Below, piece after piece: positions 11,428-23,010 of a stretch of DNA of 64,000 bases; the first letter of the stretch is position 1, and the number at the start of each line of letters is the position of its first letter. Made by a program: the position numbers and the translations under genes. The notes beneath the pieces are model-generated. The model made no database searches, was not told where the DNA came from, and was given only the letters and a program-made list of their open reading frames with translations. This stretch comes from Ischnura elegans (Eukaryota > Arthropoda > Insecta > Odonata > Coenagrionidae), in contig NW_025791658.1 of assembly GCF_921293095.1 (NCBI RefSeq), positions 6,510,001-6,574,000 of the forward strand. The letters are read 5' to 3'.

Positions 11428-11588
11428 TTTCTTCATTTTAAATAAAAAAAACTTTGTAAAATTCCACATGTGACTTTACCAACCGGAAACCGGTAACTAG
11501 AGGATTGGGTAATGTCGCAAAGCGACGAAACTGGTCGTTAGTAATGTCATAAGTAGAATTTCACAAAGGTTTTATTTAAAATAAAATG
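11428..11588. repeat. Second foldback with Penelope-type end and ribozyme-like stem
   Basis: The arms at about 11,428-11,474 and 11,548-11,588 are inverted copies, and both carry the ATTTAAAAT(AAA) tail also seen at the 3.8-kb foldback. Between them GTCGC-AAA-GCGAC is followed directly by GAAAC and TGGTC (11,514-11,536). This is the stem II, core GAAA and cleavage-side order of a hammerhead ribozyme. The expected CTGATGA before it is not recognisable, so activity is unlikely. Confidence 0.45.
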
Positions 11589-11933
11589 GAAACTGTTCGC
11601 TGGAAATTGGACTTGTTTCACTTTTTCGTCGACCATGTGTGACGGCCTTTCAAATCCCCTAATGCTGTAGGCTAAAAAAAGGGTTATTAACTTTTATCTC
11701 TAATCGCTGCAAATCTAAGTGCTGTTTTAAATATTTGATTTGCTAGTTTTACGCAGTCATGGTTCAAAATATTTCTCCACCTGCAACATCAAGCGATTGA
11801 TGAATTACAATACTGAGTTATTCACTTCAACACTTTGCACTTACTAGTTGAGGCCACATATAATAACCTTTCTCCCCCGGAACTTATCATGCTCCAACTC
11901 TCAAATACGAAAAAATAAAAAGTAGGTACTCAC

Positions 11934-12004
11934 ATTGAAATAATATCTCGACGAACATTTTCTCAATTCTGCATCCGATTCAAAACAAATCCTTTTGAAA
12001 TCAC
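11934..12004 (-). pseudogene. Broken paralogous ZAD exon
   Basis: The minus strand reads [19 protein letters not shown], nearly identical to the second half of ZAD exon 2 at 48,764-48,901, and still ends at a GTGAGT donor. The 5' half of the exon, with the CPLC metal-binding pair, is missing. Similarity stops at 12,004, where an unrelated insertion begins (CAGGGCTATTCTGTAAC). No first ZAD exon was found further upstream, so this is a remnant of a duplicated gene. Confidence 0.75.
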
Positions 12005-12230
12005 TTACAGGGCTATTCTGTAACAGATAGCGGCTCCGCTATCACGACGAAGATGCTATTTCTGGCGCAATATTACGCCCTCCCGATTCACTATCTCAAA
12101 GTAGCGGCCCCTAAGCGGAATTTGGGGTCGCTTTATAGCATCGACAATAACGCCAGCATTTGGCTCGCGTTATTCCGATAGCGGCCCCTACCAGGGGCGG
12201 AGTTTTGTACACGTCCAATCATATTTCTCG
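12005..12230. mobile_element. Unidentified GC-richer insertion
   Basis: A block rich in ATAGCGGC and GCCGCTAT-like inverted words that interrupts the ZAD exon copy. It behaves like a short nonautonomous element, but I could not define its ends. Confidence 0.35.
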
Positions 12231-13190
12231 ATTCTTTGCAATAAACAAATGAGACACTCCGAAAACGCAGCAGGATACTCGGGAGCCCGGGAAGAAGTTA
12301 AAAATACGATGTGGCTTGTGCTTGGAGATTTTGCTCTTTTTCTATCGGATATTTTCTAGCCTAACTAATAAGCGTCTATATTCAAGGGTTCAACAGTCGA
12401 CGACGGAAGAATATCGCCAATTTTTGAGCTTAATATATCGGAATTTACAAGTATAATTGTCTTGAAGAGGACTTCGTCCGCTACGCACTATTCGTTCACC
12501 TACGCCTGTAATGATTATACTCTTATGATTACTGGTGACGAAATTATTTTTACTAGTACGTTCATCTTCAGCCACGGCTTGTTTACATCGTTTGTCTCAT
12601 TGCTCACCGTAATTCTACGATGTCCACAGTTAATCCACAGTTGTCCACATGGGTAATTATTTAATTATAAAACATTTTTGTCACTTGAAATCACATTTTA
12701 GGCCATTTTAAATACATCTGTTTACAGATGTTTTCTAGATTACGCGGATGTCATGGAAGGAATCATCGCGAGTGTTGTGATTGTGAACTCGTGTGACATA
12801 CTTTACGGTTTCTAATACCAATTCCTCGAGCAATGATTATGGAAGTGTTATCATGTTTGCATTTGGATACCATTTCCATGTTACTTCAAACAACTATTAG
12901 CTAAACTACTATTCAAACAACTCGGACTAAATATACTAGTACAGTGTAAATTTGTGATATGCCGCAAGAGGAATGATGTTGAAATGAAGTATATGCAGTT
13001 TTATGATGAATAATTCATTAAATGTTTCCTTGTTTCGAGCAATCATTCTGTTTATTTGCCCCTTTCTTCCGTTGGAAATCACGGTACGTACTTATTAGTT
13101 AATATTAGTATGCATTTTCAATTGCAGCGGTGCTGTCTGATACAATGCTCGCAAGGGCATTTATTAAGGTAGGAGAGATATTTTCATGTT
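12230..13190. other. No gene seen
   Basis: Only short unsupported open frames. No ZAD exon 1 equivalent is present. Confidence 0.45.
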
Positions 13191-13521
13191 AATCCTTTAA
13201 GTAAGCGTTAATACTTATGTAAGCGAAGCGCTACCAGCTAGCATGGTACTCTGCTATCTGCTAGCATCCTGGGTCGTATCAGCGCTCAGAGCCTCGCCCC
13301 AAGGTCGCCTCACTTGCGGCAGCGAGAACCAGAAATAAGTCACACGGGAGTTTTCCCGGCATTCATACTTACCATCGCGTTTTCGCGCGCTTGAAATTTT
13401 CACTTTTCATAAAATTGCGAAAAATAGATATCGTCATTTAAAAATCTAAAAGTGTGAAATACGTATTCCAGGAGTAATAATCTATCGATTTAGGCAATAA
13501 AAAAATAATAGGAAACTACTC
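13190..13521 (-). mobile_element. TA-flanked MITE, half copy (f)
   Basis: Reverse-oriented partial copy of the 660-bp MITE described at 42,537. It keeps the end GGAAACTACTC and the core with CGCGTTTTCGCGCGCTTGAA; the other terminal half is missing. Confidence 0.8.
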
Positions 13522-13653
13522 TATTGTCTTACTGTAATAAATAAGAATTAAACTTACCTTAATGTTTACTGTGAAAAAAGGTTTATATATACTAATACTA
13601 CCAAACACGAATATACTAATTGTTTTGTAATAAAGGTCAATAATATGAAAGTT

Positions 13654-16600
13654 CCTTTCCCTTGGGCTACAACCTTGTCGCGGTGGAAAGGCTTGCGCGC
13701 TCCTATGACCCCTAGAGCTGCACTGGCGGGATTAATTCTAAATTATTCCCGGTAGGGCCACCCATGCCAGATAGGTCGAAGGGTAGGAGCCAGACGAAAG
13801 GTAGTCCACGTGATGGTGTCACGTGAAAAACACTGTTGGAATGGAAGTGGGAAACCCTACCAACTATCTCTTCCCTGTAAACATGGAGTACAACCAAATG
13901 AGCCTCGGAATCTCATCGCCCGGGACCCGTCCGCAAAGGGCGGGTGTCGGGCACGTTAGCGAGGTCGGCAAGGTCCTCGGGGTCGTCAACATGCGAAATC
14001 CTTGCAGAGACTTATCATCATCATCATCATCATCAACAGCAGCAATGAAGAAGGAAGAAAAGAAGACCAAGAAGATGGAGAAGAAGAAGTCGGCTTTAAA
14101 TGTAGGGACGTGGAATGTGAGGACTATGATGAGGGCGGGGAAATTAGAAAATATCAAAAGGGAAATGGATAAAGGGAAGATAGACGTCTTAGGATTATGC
14201 GAGGTGAGGTGGAGGGATGGGGGGGACTATTGGAGTGATGGGTATAGGGTTATATATAGTGGAGGGGAAGAAAGCCAGCGAGGGGTAGCTTTAGTATTAA
14301 ACGGGAAGATGGGTAAGCGTGTGGTAGGTATAGACCAGGTAAGCGATAGGATTCTGGTGGTAGAAATTGAGGCGCGGCCCACCAACCTTGTGGTGGTCCA
14401 GGTTTACATGCCCACTAGCAATCATAGGGAGGAAGAAGTAGACGAGGTGTATGAACAGCTCGAGGAAATAATTAGAGACACACCGGGTAAGAATTCTGGT
14501 AGTGATGGGGGACTGGAACGCCTCAGTCGGGGAAGGGAGGGATGGAAACGAAATAGGAGATTTTGGTCTAGGAATACGGAACGACAGGGGAGAGAAAGCA
14601 GCAGAATTTTGTAGGAGAAACAAATTATTCATCACAAACACGTGGTTCAATCATCATAAAGGGCGAAGGTATACGTGGAAAAGTCCAGGGGATGCGGGGA
14701 GATATCAAATAGACTACATTATGGTAAGACAGAGGTTTAGGAACAGTGTGAAAAACTCGCGCAGCTTCCCTGCAGCGGATGCGGATTCGGACCACAATCT
14801 AGTGCTCATGAAATGCAACGTAAGATTCAAAAGACTTATGAAAGTTAGGAAGGCGAAGAAATGGAACGTAGAAGCCCTGAAAGGGAGTATGAGGAGAGAA
14901 TATCAGGAGCTAGTGGACATTAGTATACGGGAGATTGAAAGTACCAAGACGGTAGAGGAAAGATGGGATAATATAAAAACGGGAATAGTCAAAGCGGCGG
15001 AGAAGTCAATTGGTTACGTTGACAGTAGAAGGATAAAGAAGCCGTGGATAACGGAGGCAATGGTAAATGAAATGGAGGAGAGGAGGAAGTGGAAGAACGT
15101 GGACACAGAACAGGGCAAAAGAATGTATAGGGAATTGAATAATCGATTACGACGTGAAACTAAGAGGGCAAGGGAGGCTTGGTGGAAAAGACAGTGCGAG
15201 GAAATGGAAAAGTTCCAGAAGGATGGAGAAGTAGGCGCGTTGTACGCCAAAGTTAAGTCGCTATCGGGCGGCAAAAGAGGACAAGACCTGTCTAAAATTA
15301 AGGCTAAAGATGGGAGGATGCTAACCGAGCGAGAAGAGGTACAGGGTAGGTGGAAGGAATACGTGGAGGACCTGTATGACGGAACGAACAGACCAGAGAG
15401 ATTGACTCTAGAGGAGGAAAGTGCAGTGGAGGAGGATAATCTTGGGCCGGAGATATAAGATTCAGAAATAGAGAGAGCACTCCGTGATATGAAGGCTAGG
15501 AAAGCCGTAGGCGTGGACAACATCCCGTGTGAGCTTCTGAAGAATCTAGGGAAGGAAGGTAAGAAAAGGTTTTTCGATGTAGTGCGCAAGATCTATGAGG
15601 AGGGATGTTGGCCGGAGGATTTCGTGAAGACGGTTTTAATTCCGCTTCCGAAAAAGAAGAAAGCTGTGGAATGCGGAGATTATAGGACTATCAGCCTAAT
15701 ATCCCATGCGGCTAAATTAGTGCTGAGGATATTGAACAGACGAATGGAGGCGAGGGCAAACGAGTATCAGTTTGGTTTCAGAAAAGGGAAGTCAACTCGT
15801 GATGCAATAGCAATAATGAGGGCCCTCGTGGAGAGGAACCTAGAATGTGAGCAGGACGTATATGTGTGTTTCGTGGATTTTGAAAAAGCGTTTGATAGGG
15901 TGAACTGGGTAAAGTTAATGGATATTCTCAAGAGAATAGGTGTAGACTGGAGGGATAGACGACTGATTTGTAATCTGTATATGGCCCAGACTGCGCAAGT
16001 GAGGATAGCGGACGGAGAATCTGGGTGGGCAACCATTGGCAGAGGTGTGAGGCAAGGATGTCCTCTATCGCCACTGCTCTTTAACGTGTATGCTGAAGAG
16101 ATGGTAAGGGAAGCGTGGGATTCGTTAGAAGCTGGGATAAAAGTGGGAGGAATGATGTTCAAATCAGTGAGATTCGCGGATGACCAGGCGTTGATCAGTC
16201 AGTCAGCAAGGGGGCTTCAGGCCCTAGTGGATGCGTTATACGAACGTTGCGAGGAGTTTGGGATGAGGATTAATCACAAGAAAACTAAGGTAATGCGGTT
16301 TTGTAAAGCATCACGAGCCAGGAATGTGAGACTCAAGATAAAGGTGGGTGGTGAAAAACTTGAGCAGGTTCAGCAATTCAACTATTTAGGCAGTACGTTA
16401 GAGGAAAACGGATACAGTAGTAAGGACATCAGGAAGAGAATAGCATTAGCGAAGGAGGCGTTCATAAGCAGGAAGGAGCTTCTGAGAGGATCGTTGTGTA
16501 AGAGTTTAAAGAAAAGGTTAGTGAAGAGTTTGGTTTGGAGTGTAGCTCTCTACGGTGCAGAAACGTGGACACTGAGGAAAGAAGACGAGAGAAGATTGGA

Positions 16601-16966
16601 GGCGTTCGAGATGTGGGTATGGAGAAGAATGGAGAGGGTGAAATGGACAGAGAGGAAAAGGAACGGCGAAGTGCTGGATATGGTTGGCGAGGAGAGAAAG
16701 CTTTTAGATGAGATACGCAGGAGACAGAAGGTTTGGATGGAGTTAGTGCTTAGCGGTGAGGGGATGTTGAAAATGGTGTTGGAGGGTAGAATGTTGGGGA
16801 AACGAAGGAGGGGAAGGAAAAGAATAGGGTTTTTAGATAGATTGAAAGAGAGTAGGCATTACAGTGAATTAAGGAAGGCAGTGCTGGAAGGAAAGGGAGG
16901 CTCCCAGATCACCTCTTTAGTACTCCATGGAAACCTACCTTAATCGGTAGAATACTATAATAATAA
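13654..16966 (+). mobile_element. Full-length RTE-clade LINE, about 3.3 kb
   Basis: The element is bounded by a perfect 12-bp direct repeat AATATGAAAGTT (13,642-13,653 and 16,966-16,977). It ends with a short ATA/TAA tail, as is usual for RTE elements, which lack a long poly(A). The 5' leader (13,654-13,822) precedes one large reading frame for endonuclease plus reverse transcriptase. The paralogous locus near 49,840 is the empty site. Only one frameshift and one stop were found, so the insertion is fairly recent. Confidence 0.9.
13823..16943 (+). pseudogene. RTE LINE polyprotein (APE endonuclease + RT), one frameshift and one stop
   Basis: Domain order: lysine-rich leader with a serine run (14,010-14,035), APE-type endonuclease, then RT. 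Endonuclease motifs are NVGTWNVRTM, LCEVRW, MGDWNAS, YQIDYIMV and DSDHNLVL, so the catalytic set looks complete. RT motifs are YQFGFRKGKST, FVDFEKAFDRVNW (motif A), RQGCPLSPLLFNVY (motif B) and FADDQALIS (motif C; FADD instead of YADD). The tail has LYGAETWTLRKED. The frame shifts by one near 14,480-14,492, and an in-frame TAA sits at 15,456-15,458 just before the RT part. It resembles the RTE-derived part of CFDP2-like predictions. It nicks target DNA and copies its RNA there; this copy is not competent as read. Confidence 0.9.
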
Positions 16967-16977
16967 ATATGAAAGTT

Positions 16978-18010
16978 ATCGTCGCGAATGTAAAAATTTG
17001 TCAATTTTCCTTCCGCGCACACGACGAAATAGATGTTAGTAAATAGCTATCTGTGGAGCCCATAATTTGAATTTACTTCACTGGAATTGACTTGTTGAAC
17101 TGCAATAGCAAAAGGTGGTAAAACTGAACTTGCAAAAAATCTCAAGTGAAGTGGCGAAATTGGAAGGATTGCATAAATTATAAAACACACATACCTACGC
17201 AGGCGAAAATACAAATGCAAACAAGTAATAGCATTATTTGATGAACGAAAAATTCTGGAGTAAAATGGTGCAATGATGATGGCATGTTTGAAAAACGAAA
17301 ACGCATTTATTATGAATAAAAAAAACTACAATAGACCTCTGGACAAAATTTTAATTTGCCTTCAAATATGCTCAAAAAAATCAACAAGGATAAATATATA
17401 CGTAAAACGTTTATCATATGTAATAATTTTCCATGGAATGTTTTTTAATCGCAATAAAAGGAAGCTTTTCTCATCAGCAGACACTCCCACCTCAATACGT
17501 ATTTCCATTGGCTGACGGAAATATGACGTCAGCTCACAGCCATTCACACTTGGTGATCAAAAATTCTGAAGATATCGTAACAAAGGTTGCCAGCACAAAT
17601 AATGGAAGTAGAAATCTTATTTGTTCATGTAGAATATTATTGGTAAAAATTAAGGGTATGAAATTTTCAATATTCTTTAGTAATATTCCATTTAAATCTG
17701 TAATATCAGCTTAGGGAAACGCGTATGCTATGAAATCTATTTGGAACTGTCATCTACTCAAAGCCTAGGCCATGGCCACCTTTAATACAGGCCAGTACAT
17801 GTGAGGCACCATGGTGCCTTCACAGCTCGGCGTTGCGTACTTGGGGCGGAGCTATCGAGCTATTGGGAGCATCGCAGCATGTTAAGGTGTGACGTCACGG
17901 AAAACGTCACGTTTCCCGCATCGCTCCGGACGCTCCCGTGAAAACTAGGGTCTGCCCGCTTCGAAACTAAGTTAGCGTTCAATGGACCGCACCCTAGGAT
18001 GCGAGTTGTC
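16978..18010. other. Duplicated flank without a gene
   Basis: Parts of 17,260-17,640 match 49,960-50,100, extending the direct duplication. The rest holds no recognisable gene. A CpG-rich patch at 17,800-17,990 has no assignable feature. Confidence 0.5.
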
Positions 18011-18398
18011 AGGAGTTTTGCATCGTCTGAGATTACCAATTCATGCATGAGGCACAGAGCTCAGGGAAACATGTCTTAATAATCACCTATTAAAATTGCC
18101 TATGGTCCGAAAGTTTCCTTTCTTAGATAGGGCATTTATAATCCTTATTTAGCCAAGCACTACCTCCTAGCAGGGTACTCTACGCTACCGTCAAGCTCGG
18201 CAGCAAGAACCAGAATGATGTCACAAGGGCTTTTCCTAGCATTCATACTAAACCGTCGCGGTTTCGCCCGCTTGAAAATTTTCACTTTTCATTGAAACGC
18301 GAAAAATAAATGTGGTTATTTAAAATCTAAAATCGTGAAATACGTACTCCACGAATAATAATCTTTCGATCTAGGCAATAAAAAATATGAAACCACTC
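18010..18398 (-). mobile_element. TA-flanked MITE, partial copy (g)
   Basis: Reverse-oriented, truncated at its left side; ends AAACCACTC then TA. The core matches the other copies with several small deletions. Confidence 0.75.
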
Positions 18399-18399
18399 T

Positions 18400-19212
18400 A
18401 TTAAAAATATACTGAAATATTGTTACAAGTGAATTACGTTTGGTAAGTGAGCTAAATATTGTGCTACAGTTAACAAAAATAGATGTTTTTCAGGCTTTTT
18501 CCTACCTGATAAATATTTTGTTACATTTTGTCAAATCATTTGTCGGATTCCGTGATATTAGTTTATCATCTCTGGGAAAAATAATTGCTTTCCAACTGCT
18601 CTGGAACTCTTTTGAAACACAAAAATCTGTCATAGAACTAGTATGGGACTTATTTCCACTCATTTGTTCTAAAAATTGGAAATATGAAGAAATTTGTAAC
18701 ACATTTGTAATCCCCTTACGAACTCCTTCGTACCGAGTGTGTTCGTGCAGAACTTTTTACACATTTGGACTTCCTTTTGAACGATTCAACAGGATTTCCA
18801 GACGTCATTATTCGTACTGTAACTGCTGTGTACTAAGAAGATTGATTTTTAACTGCTTTCCATACGTTTGCAATTCTTTGTGAACAATTCCAATGCGATT
18901 TATAGACATCATCATTTGTTTTGGAGCTGTCTCCTACGCGACGACATACCACGGCCAAGTGATTTTTTTGCTCGAGAAAACGAAAATTCTCTAATATGTA
19001 TTTGCAAAGAAATCCATCATCGATTGACGAAATAATCGTAAGTAAGTTAAGGAAACGGATCTTCAAAATGTTCACTCGAATGAGTTTAAATAATAATAAT
19101 AATTCTATTTTCTTTGTAGCTTAAATCGTATTTTTGGGGCCGTTTTGGAATGCGACAAAATATCTTCACTACGTGCCGAGAATATTGATTGCGATAAATT
19201 TGGTATTCAGTA
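18400..19212. other. Open frames without recognised product
   Basis: A 147-codon plus-strand frame (18,440-18,883) and opposing minus-strand frames are present. Neither shows a domain I recognise, and no splice-supported exon could be built. Possibly a decayed transposon interior. Confidence 0.35.
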
Positions 19213-19873
19213 GGGTGGTTTCCTATAATTTTTTTATTGCCTAAATCAAAAGATTATTACTCCTGGAGTGCGTATTTCACGCTTTTAGATTCTTAAATGA
19301 CGATATCTATTTTTCGCGATTAAATGAAAAGTGAATATTTTTAAGCAAGCGAAAACGCGACGCGTAAGTAGGAATGATGGGAAAAAGTCCGTGTGACGCA
19401 TTTCTGGCTCCCCCCCCCCGCCTACTGAGGTGACCTTGGGCGAGGCTCTGAGCGCTGATACGACGCAGGATGCTAGCGGATAGCTGAGTACCATGCTATC
19501 TAGTAGCGCTTGGCTTAAAAAAGGTTTATTAATACCTTATCAAACGAAGAAAACTTTCCGACCTTAGCCAGTTTTAATAGGTGATCATTATGACATGTTT
19601 CCCTGAGCTCTGCGCCTCATGCATGCATTGGTAATCTCAGACGAAGTAGAACTCCTATCTACTCGTATAGAAACTAGGTCCCTGTGACGTCACGTAGAGT
19701 GGCATCGCATGGGCGCTAATCTGGCCTTTTCCAAATGAGGATAAAATTTGACCCTTGCCATTCGTCTAAAACGGTATTTCAAAAACCAAATAATTTGTGT
19801 ATTATGAATACACTAATGGTGGGTAAGGAATCGCAATCAATGCCTTTCGTTTTTTTTATGAAGGAAACTACCC
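19213..19873 (+). mobile_element. TA-flanked MITE, full copy (d)
   Basis: Begins GGGTGGTTTCCTATAAT after TA (19,211-19,212) and ends GGAAACTACCC. The right flanking TA is mutated to TC. Length 661 bp, matching copies a and b. Confidence 0.85.
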
Positions 19874-19879
19874 TCTTCC

Positions 19880-21095
19880 AAATCTAAAAATTTGTTCCAT
19901 TGCAGTTTGCAATGAAAATCAAAAGCAGTGCAAAATATGTTACACATGATTTAGAAAGGTGTACAAATGAGCGAATGACATGGTGGGACGCTATGATGCC
20001 ATGAAATGCTGTGTACCTCGTTTCAATTCCACAGTAGTATCTGGTAAATATTATATTATGTTTTGTCAAAAATATGTCGGTTTCTGTGATATTACTGTAT
20101 CATACATATAATCATGTTGTAAGTGCTAGTAGATGCCGTCCCCTCTTATCCCAAGCTTGGTACGAAGTGCACACCTCCTCTGCAGCTTTTCATTTATCCC
20201 AAATGCAGGAGCTCTCTCAGGAAATATATTTCGGTAAGTCATGGCACTAAATTGTTTAATGAGTGTCCAAAATGCCTGTTCAATACCAAAATGTCCGTAA
20301 GTCGTTGAAATTTTTAAAAATATTACCTCGACTAGCTGCAGGCGAAATAACAAGAGGGCCAATTTTTCAACGCGTTATCCCTGAAAACAACGCAATGCCT
20401 TCTAAATAACATCATACACCACATTTTATTTTATTTTCGTTCCATTAAGCACGAATACAATAACAGGCCCTTGATATCCACCACACCGATTAATTTATTC
20501 TACTCACAAAAAAACTTGCGAGATGTAAGAGGCCGGATGCTGGCTCGTCATGTTCCAAAGTACCTACCTAAGTATCCCACGCTCTCTCCGTTCTTTTCCT
20601 CTGCTTGCACCTTACCTGCACATCCCTCTGGTTTCCGGTCGCTCCTTTCCCACCAATAGGTACTGCAACATCAGCCTCACACGCCACGGCAATGGCAACG
20701 AATCGGAGAGGTGAATGCCGGTCACGTGGGGACGCCTAAGGTAGAGCAAGCAGCTTGGCAGCGGGCAGTCGACAGCGGGATGTAGACTGCAACATTTAAT
20801 TGGGATAAATAAAAGAATGGTCTTTCCCTTGGTCCCTTTACTTCCTCTGACGGACCAGAAGCGGTCGTAATTCTTACAGAGTATCTTATTTGTCTTTAAA
20901 TACTATTCCCATTGCGCCGTTGTGGAATATGGACGTCATGGATAAAATTTTTATTTGAAAACAAAAAGTCCCAGATTGATGTTAGCATATTTCGTACCAA
21001 TGCAGTTTCTTCTCATTTACATATTTTGGGACATCCTTTCGGATCAACATCAACGTCTCAACAGTCTTGTATTTACATTTCTTAAGTCTTGAAAG
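19880..21095. other. No gene seen
   Basis: A stretch at 19,890-20,040 weakly resembles the reverse complement of 50,630-50,800 (a diverged dispersed repeat). No coding exon is supported. Confidence 0.4.
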
Positions 21096-21103
21096 AGCAG
21101 GAG

Positions 21104-21506
21104 AACAGCGAGGGGGTGGTTTTGTGGGATATCCCCCCCAGAGCTGAGAGAAATTTTTAAGTTTAATCTCTTTTATGTAAAAAATATTAGTGCGTCAATG
21201 AAACTTATGGAAGAATTGTAGATTTTTTTAGGTTAAACTTCAATCTTTATACTATAAAGCCCCTTAATGACCACTCATTCATTCATTCACTCATACAAAT
21301 GTTTGGGGTGAGCGAGACGAGATACTTAATTGGATTAATACTATTTACAGAACATTTTAAGTATCATTAAAAATTCTCTAAGAAAGCCGTTAAACTCATC
21401 ATTTATCTTGAAAAAAAGTACTGGGGGTGGGTCCCAAAAACTCCCGCTTACCATGCCCCCAGACCCCCCAGTATTAGTTGCGCCTTGATTCCTAGCTTCG
21501 CCCCTG
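21104..21506. mobile_element. 403-bp hAT-like nonautonomous element
   Basis: The right end reads TAGCTTCGCCCCTG, the complement of a hAT-type CAGGGGCGAAGCTA terminus. The 8-bp repeat AGCAGGAG flanks it at 21,096-21,103 and 21,507-21,514. The left end is worn, with CAGCGAGGGG starting two bases inside the repeat. No coding. Confidence 0.7.
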
Positions 21507-21821
21507 AGCAGGAGAACTATAAACGTTGAACATTACAACAAGGCGCCATTGATATATTGATTGATAGATGTTTCGGCCGTATTGGGTCAATTTCAGAGCG
21601 ATCTTTCATATAATTCTCTCCATCAATTCCCGAACTTACGATTTCGACTCCTCACTTGTTAGTAATTCTCCAGTATTTTGTTGTAAATTGGAAATTGCAA
21701 TATTTTTATACTTGTTGAAGCCATTGCACGGAACTCCAATTGTAAAAATATGCACGCACAGGAAGTACACCCGACCACAATTACAACAAACTCCCTGAAA
21801 GAACACCACACAGCATGAATA

Positions 21822-22380
21822 GGGTAGTTTCCTTCATCAAAGAAAACGAAATGCATTGATTGCTATTCGTTACCCACCATTAGGGTTTTCACATTTTATA
21901 AATTATTTGGTTTTAGAAATCCCAGTTTAAACGAATGACAATGGTAAATTTTAACCTCATTTGAGAAAAGCCAGGTTGGCGCCCACGCGATTCCACTCCA
22001 CATGACATCACAGGGACCTGGTTTCTACACGAGTAGATAGGAGTTTTACATCGTCTGAGATTATCAATGCATGCATGAGGCACAGAGCTCAGGGAAACGT
22101 GTATTAATAATCACCTATTAAAATTGTCTAAGGTCGGAATGTTTCCTTCGTTTGATAAGTAAGTAATAATGCATATTTGAGCCAAGCGCTACCTGCTAGC
22201 AGCCTGCGTCGTATCAGCGCTCAAGCCTCCCCCCAAGGTCACCTCACTTTGCGGCAGCAGGAACCAGAAATAAGTCACAGGGGCTTTTCCCATAATTCCT
22301 ACTTAGCCGTCGCGTTTTCGCGCGCTTGAAAATTATCACTTTTCGTTTAATCGCGAAAAATAGATATCGTCATTTAAAAT
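21822..22380 (-). mobile_element. TA-flanked MITE, truncated copy (e)
   Basis: Reverse-oriented copy starting GGGTAGTTTCCTTC after TA. It is colinear with the others until ATCGTCATTTAAAAT at 22,380, where the last 100 or so bases are missing. Confidence 0.8.
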
Positions 22381-22450
22381 GGCATAAAAGAGCAAGCACT
22401 CATCCTAGTGACTACCCTTGACAACTTCAGACATGATCACTTTTATAGAC

Positions 22451-23010
22451 CAGTGGTTCCAAAAGTGGTCGCTACCGCCCCCTGGGGGCGTTGCTGTAGT
22501 CTATGGGGGCGAAAAGTACCAAGGGGGCGACAGGAGGGCGCCGGAGGGTCCTGATAATGTGAAAAATCCGAAGGTACCGCAACCTATCTTTTGTCTTCGC
22601 TTCTAAAGTTTACTTTGTTTCCCGCATATGGAAGTCATTTAAACCATGTGTTTTCTTACATTTTAAATTAAGAAGGGTTGAAAATATTTCCAAGCCTTTC
22701 TTCAAGGTGGGGTATTAAAGGAAGAATTAATTGGACAAAAAAATGACATTGAATTGAAACCAAAGTTAAAGATAAATTATCAAGAGTTTTGGCTACGGAA
22801 GGAGATTTTCAATCGTTATCCTGCATTATGGATGGTGGTTAAAACACTCCTTGCATTTCCGACTTCGTATTTGGTGGAACGTGGTTTTAGTGCAGTCACT
22901 CACCTTATTCCAAGCAGAGAAACAGACTTGAGGTTTGCGAACGCGGTGATTTAAGACTTCTGCCAAGTGGCATTAAACTGGACGTTGGAAAACTTGTATC
23001 ATGTCGTCAA
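22451..23010 (+). pseudogene. hAT element remnant with transposase C-terminus
   Basis: A hAT-like terminus CAGTGGTTCCAAAAGTGG starts at 22,451. Downstream, 22,754-22,954 encodes the hAT dimerisation region with LLAFPTSYLVERGFSAVTH. After a frameshift near 22,940 the family's next block, GDLRLLPSGIKLDVGKLVSC, can be read. This is the ZBED5/SCAND3-like hAT lineage. The DNA-binding and catalytic parts are missing, so the element is internally deleted. The right terminus was not found. Confidence 0.8.

Larger units (their letters stand above)
11255..12004 (+). repeat. Direct duplicate of the 48.1-48.84 kb region (partial gene copy)
   Basis: This block is colinear with 48,109-48,840 on the same strand. 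Shared stretches include GGAAATTGGACTTGTTTC, TATTAACTTTTATCT and CATCAAGCGATTGAT. Similarity resumes at 13.56-13.65 kb and 16.97-17.64 kb against 49.75-50.1 kb. It contains the broken ZAD exon and a foldback insertion at 11.42-11.59 kb that is absent from the other copy. Confidence 0.75.

Noticed and set aside
12462-12656. Possible ZAD exon 1 copy upstream of the broken exon 2 copy
   Set aside because: No CRLC motif and no similarity to 49,027-49,194 on inspection.
13712-14157. Minus-strand open frames with an aspartate run
   Set aside because: Antisense of the RTE leader; the run is the reverse reading of the serine-coding TCA repeat.
15014-15589. 191-codon minus-strand open frame
   Set aside because: Lies entirely antisense to the RTE endonuclease/RT; low-complexity serine-leucine composition and no domain.
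18440-18883. 147-codon plus-strand open frame as a host gene
   Set aside because: No domain, no splice context, no duplicate copy and an overlapping opposite-strand frame; probably chance or a decayed element.
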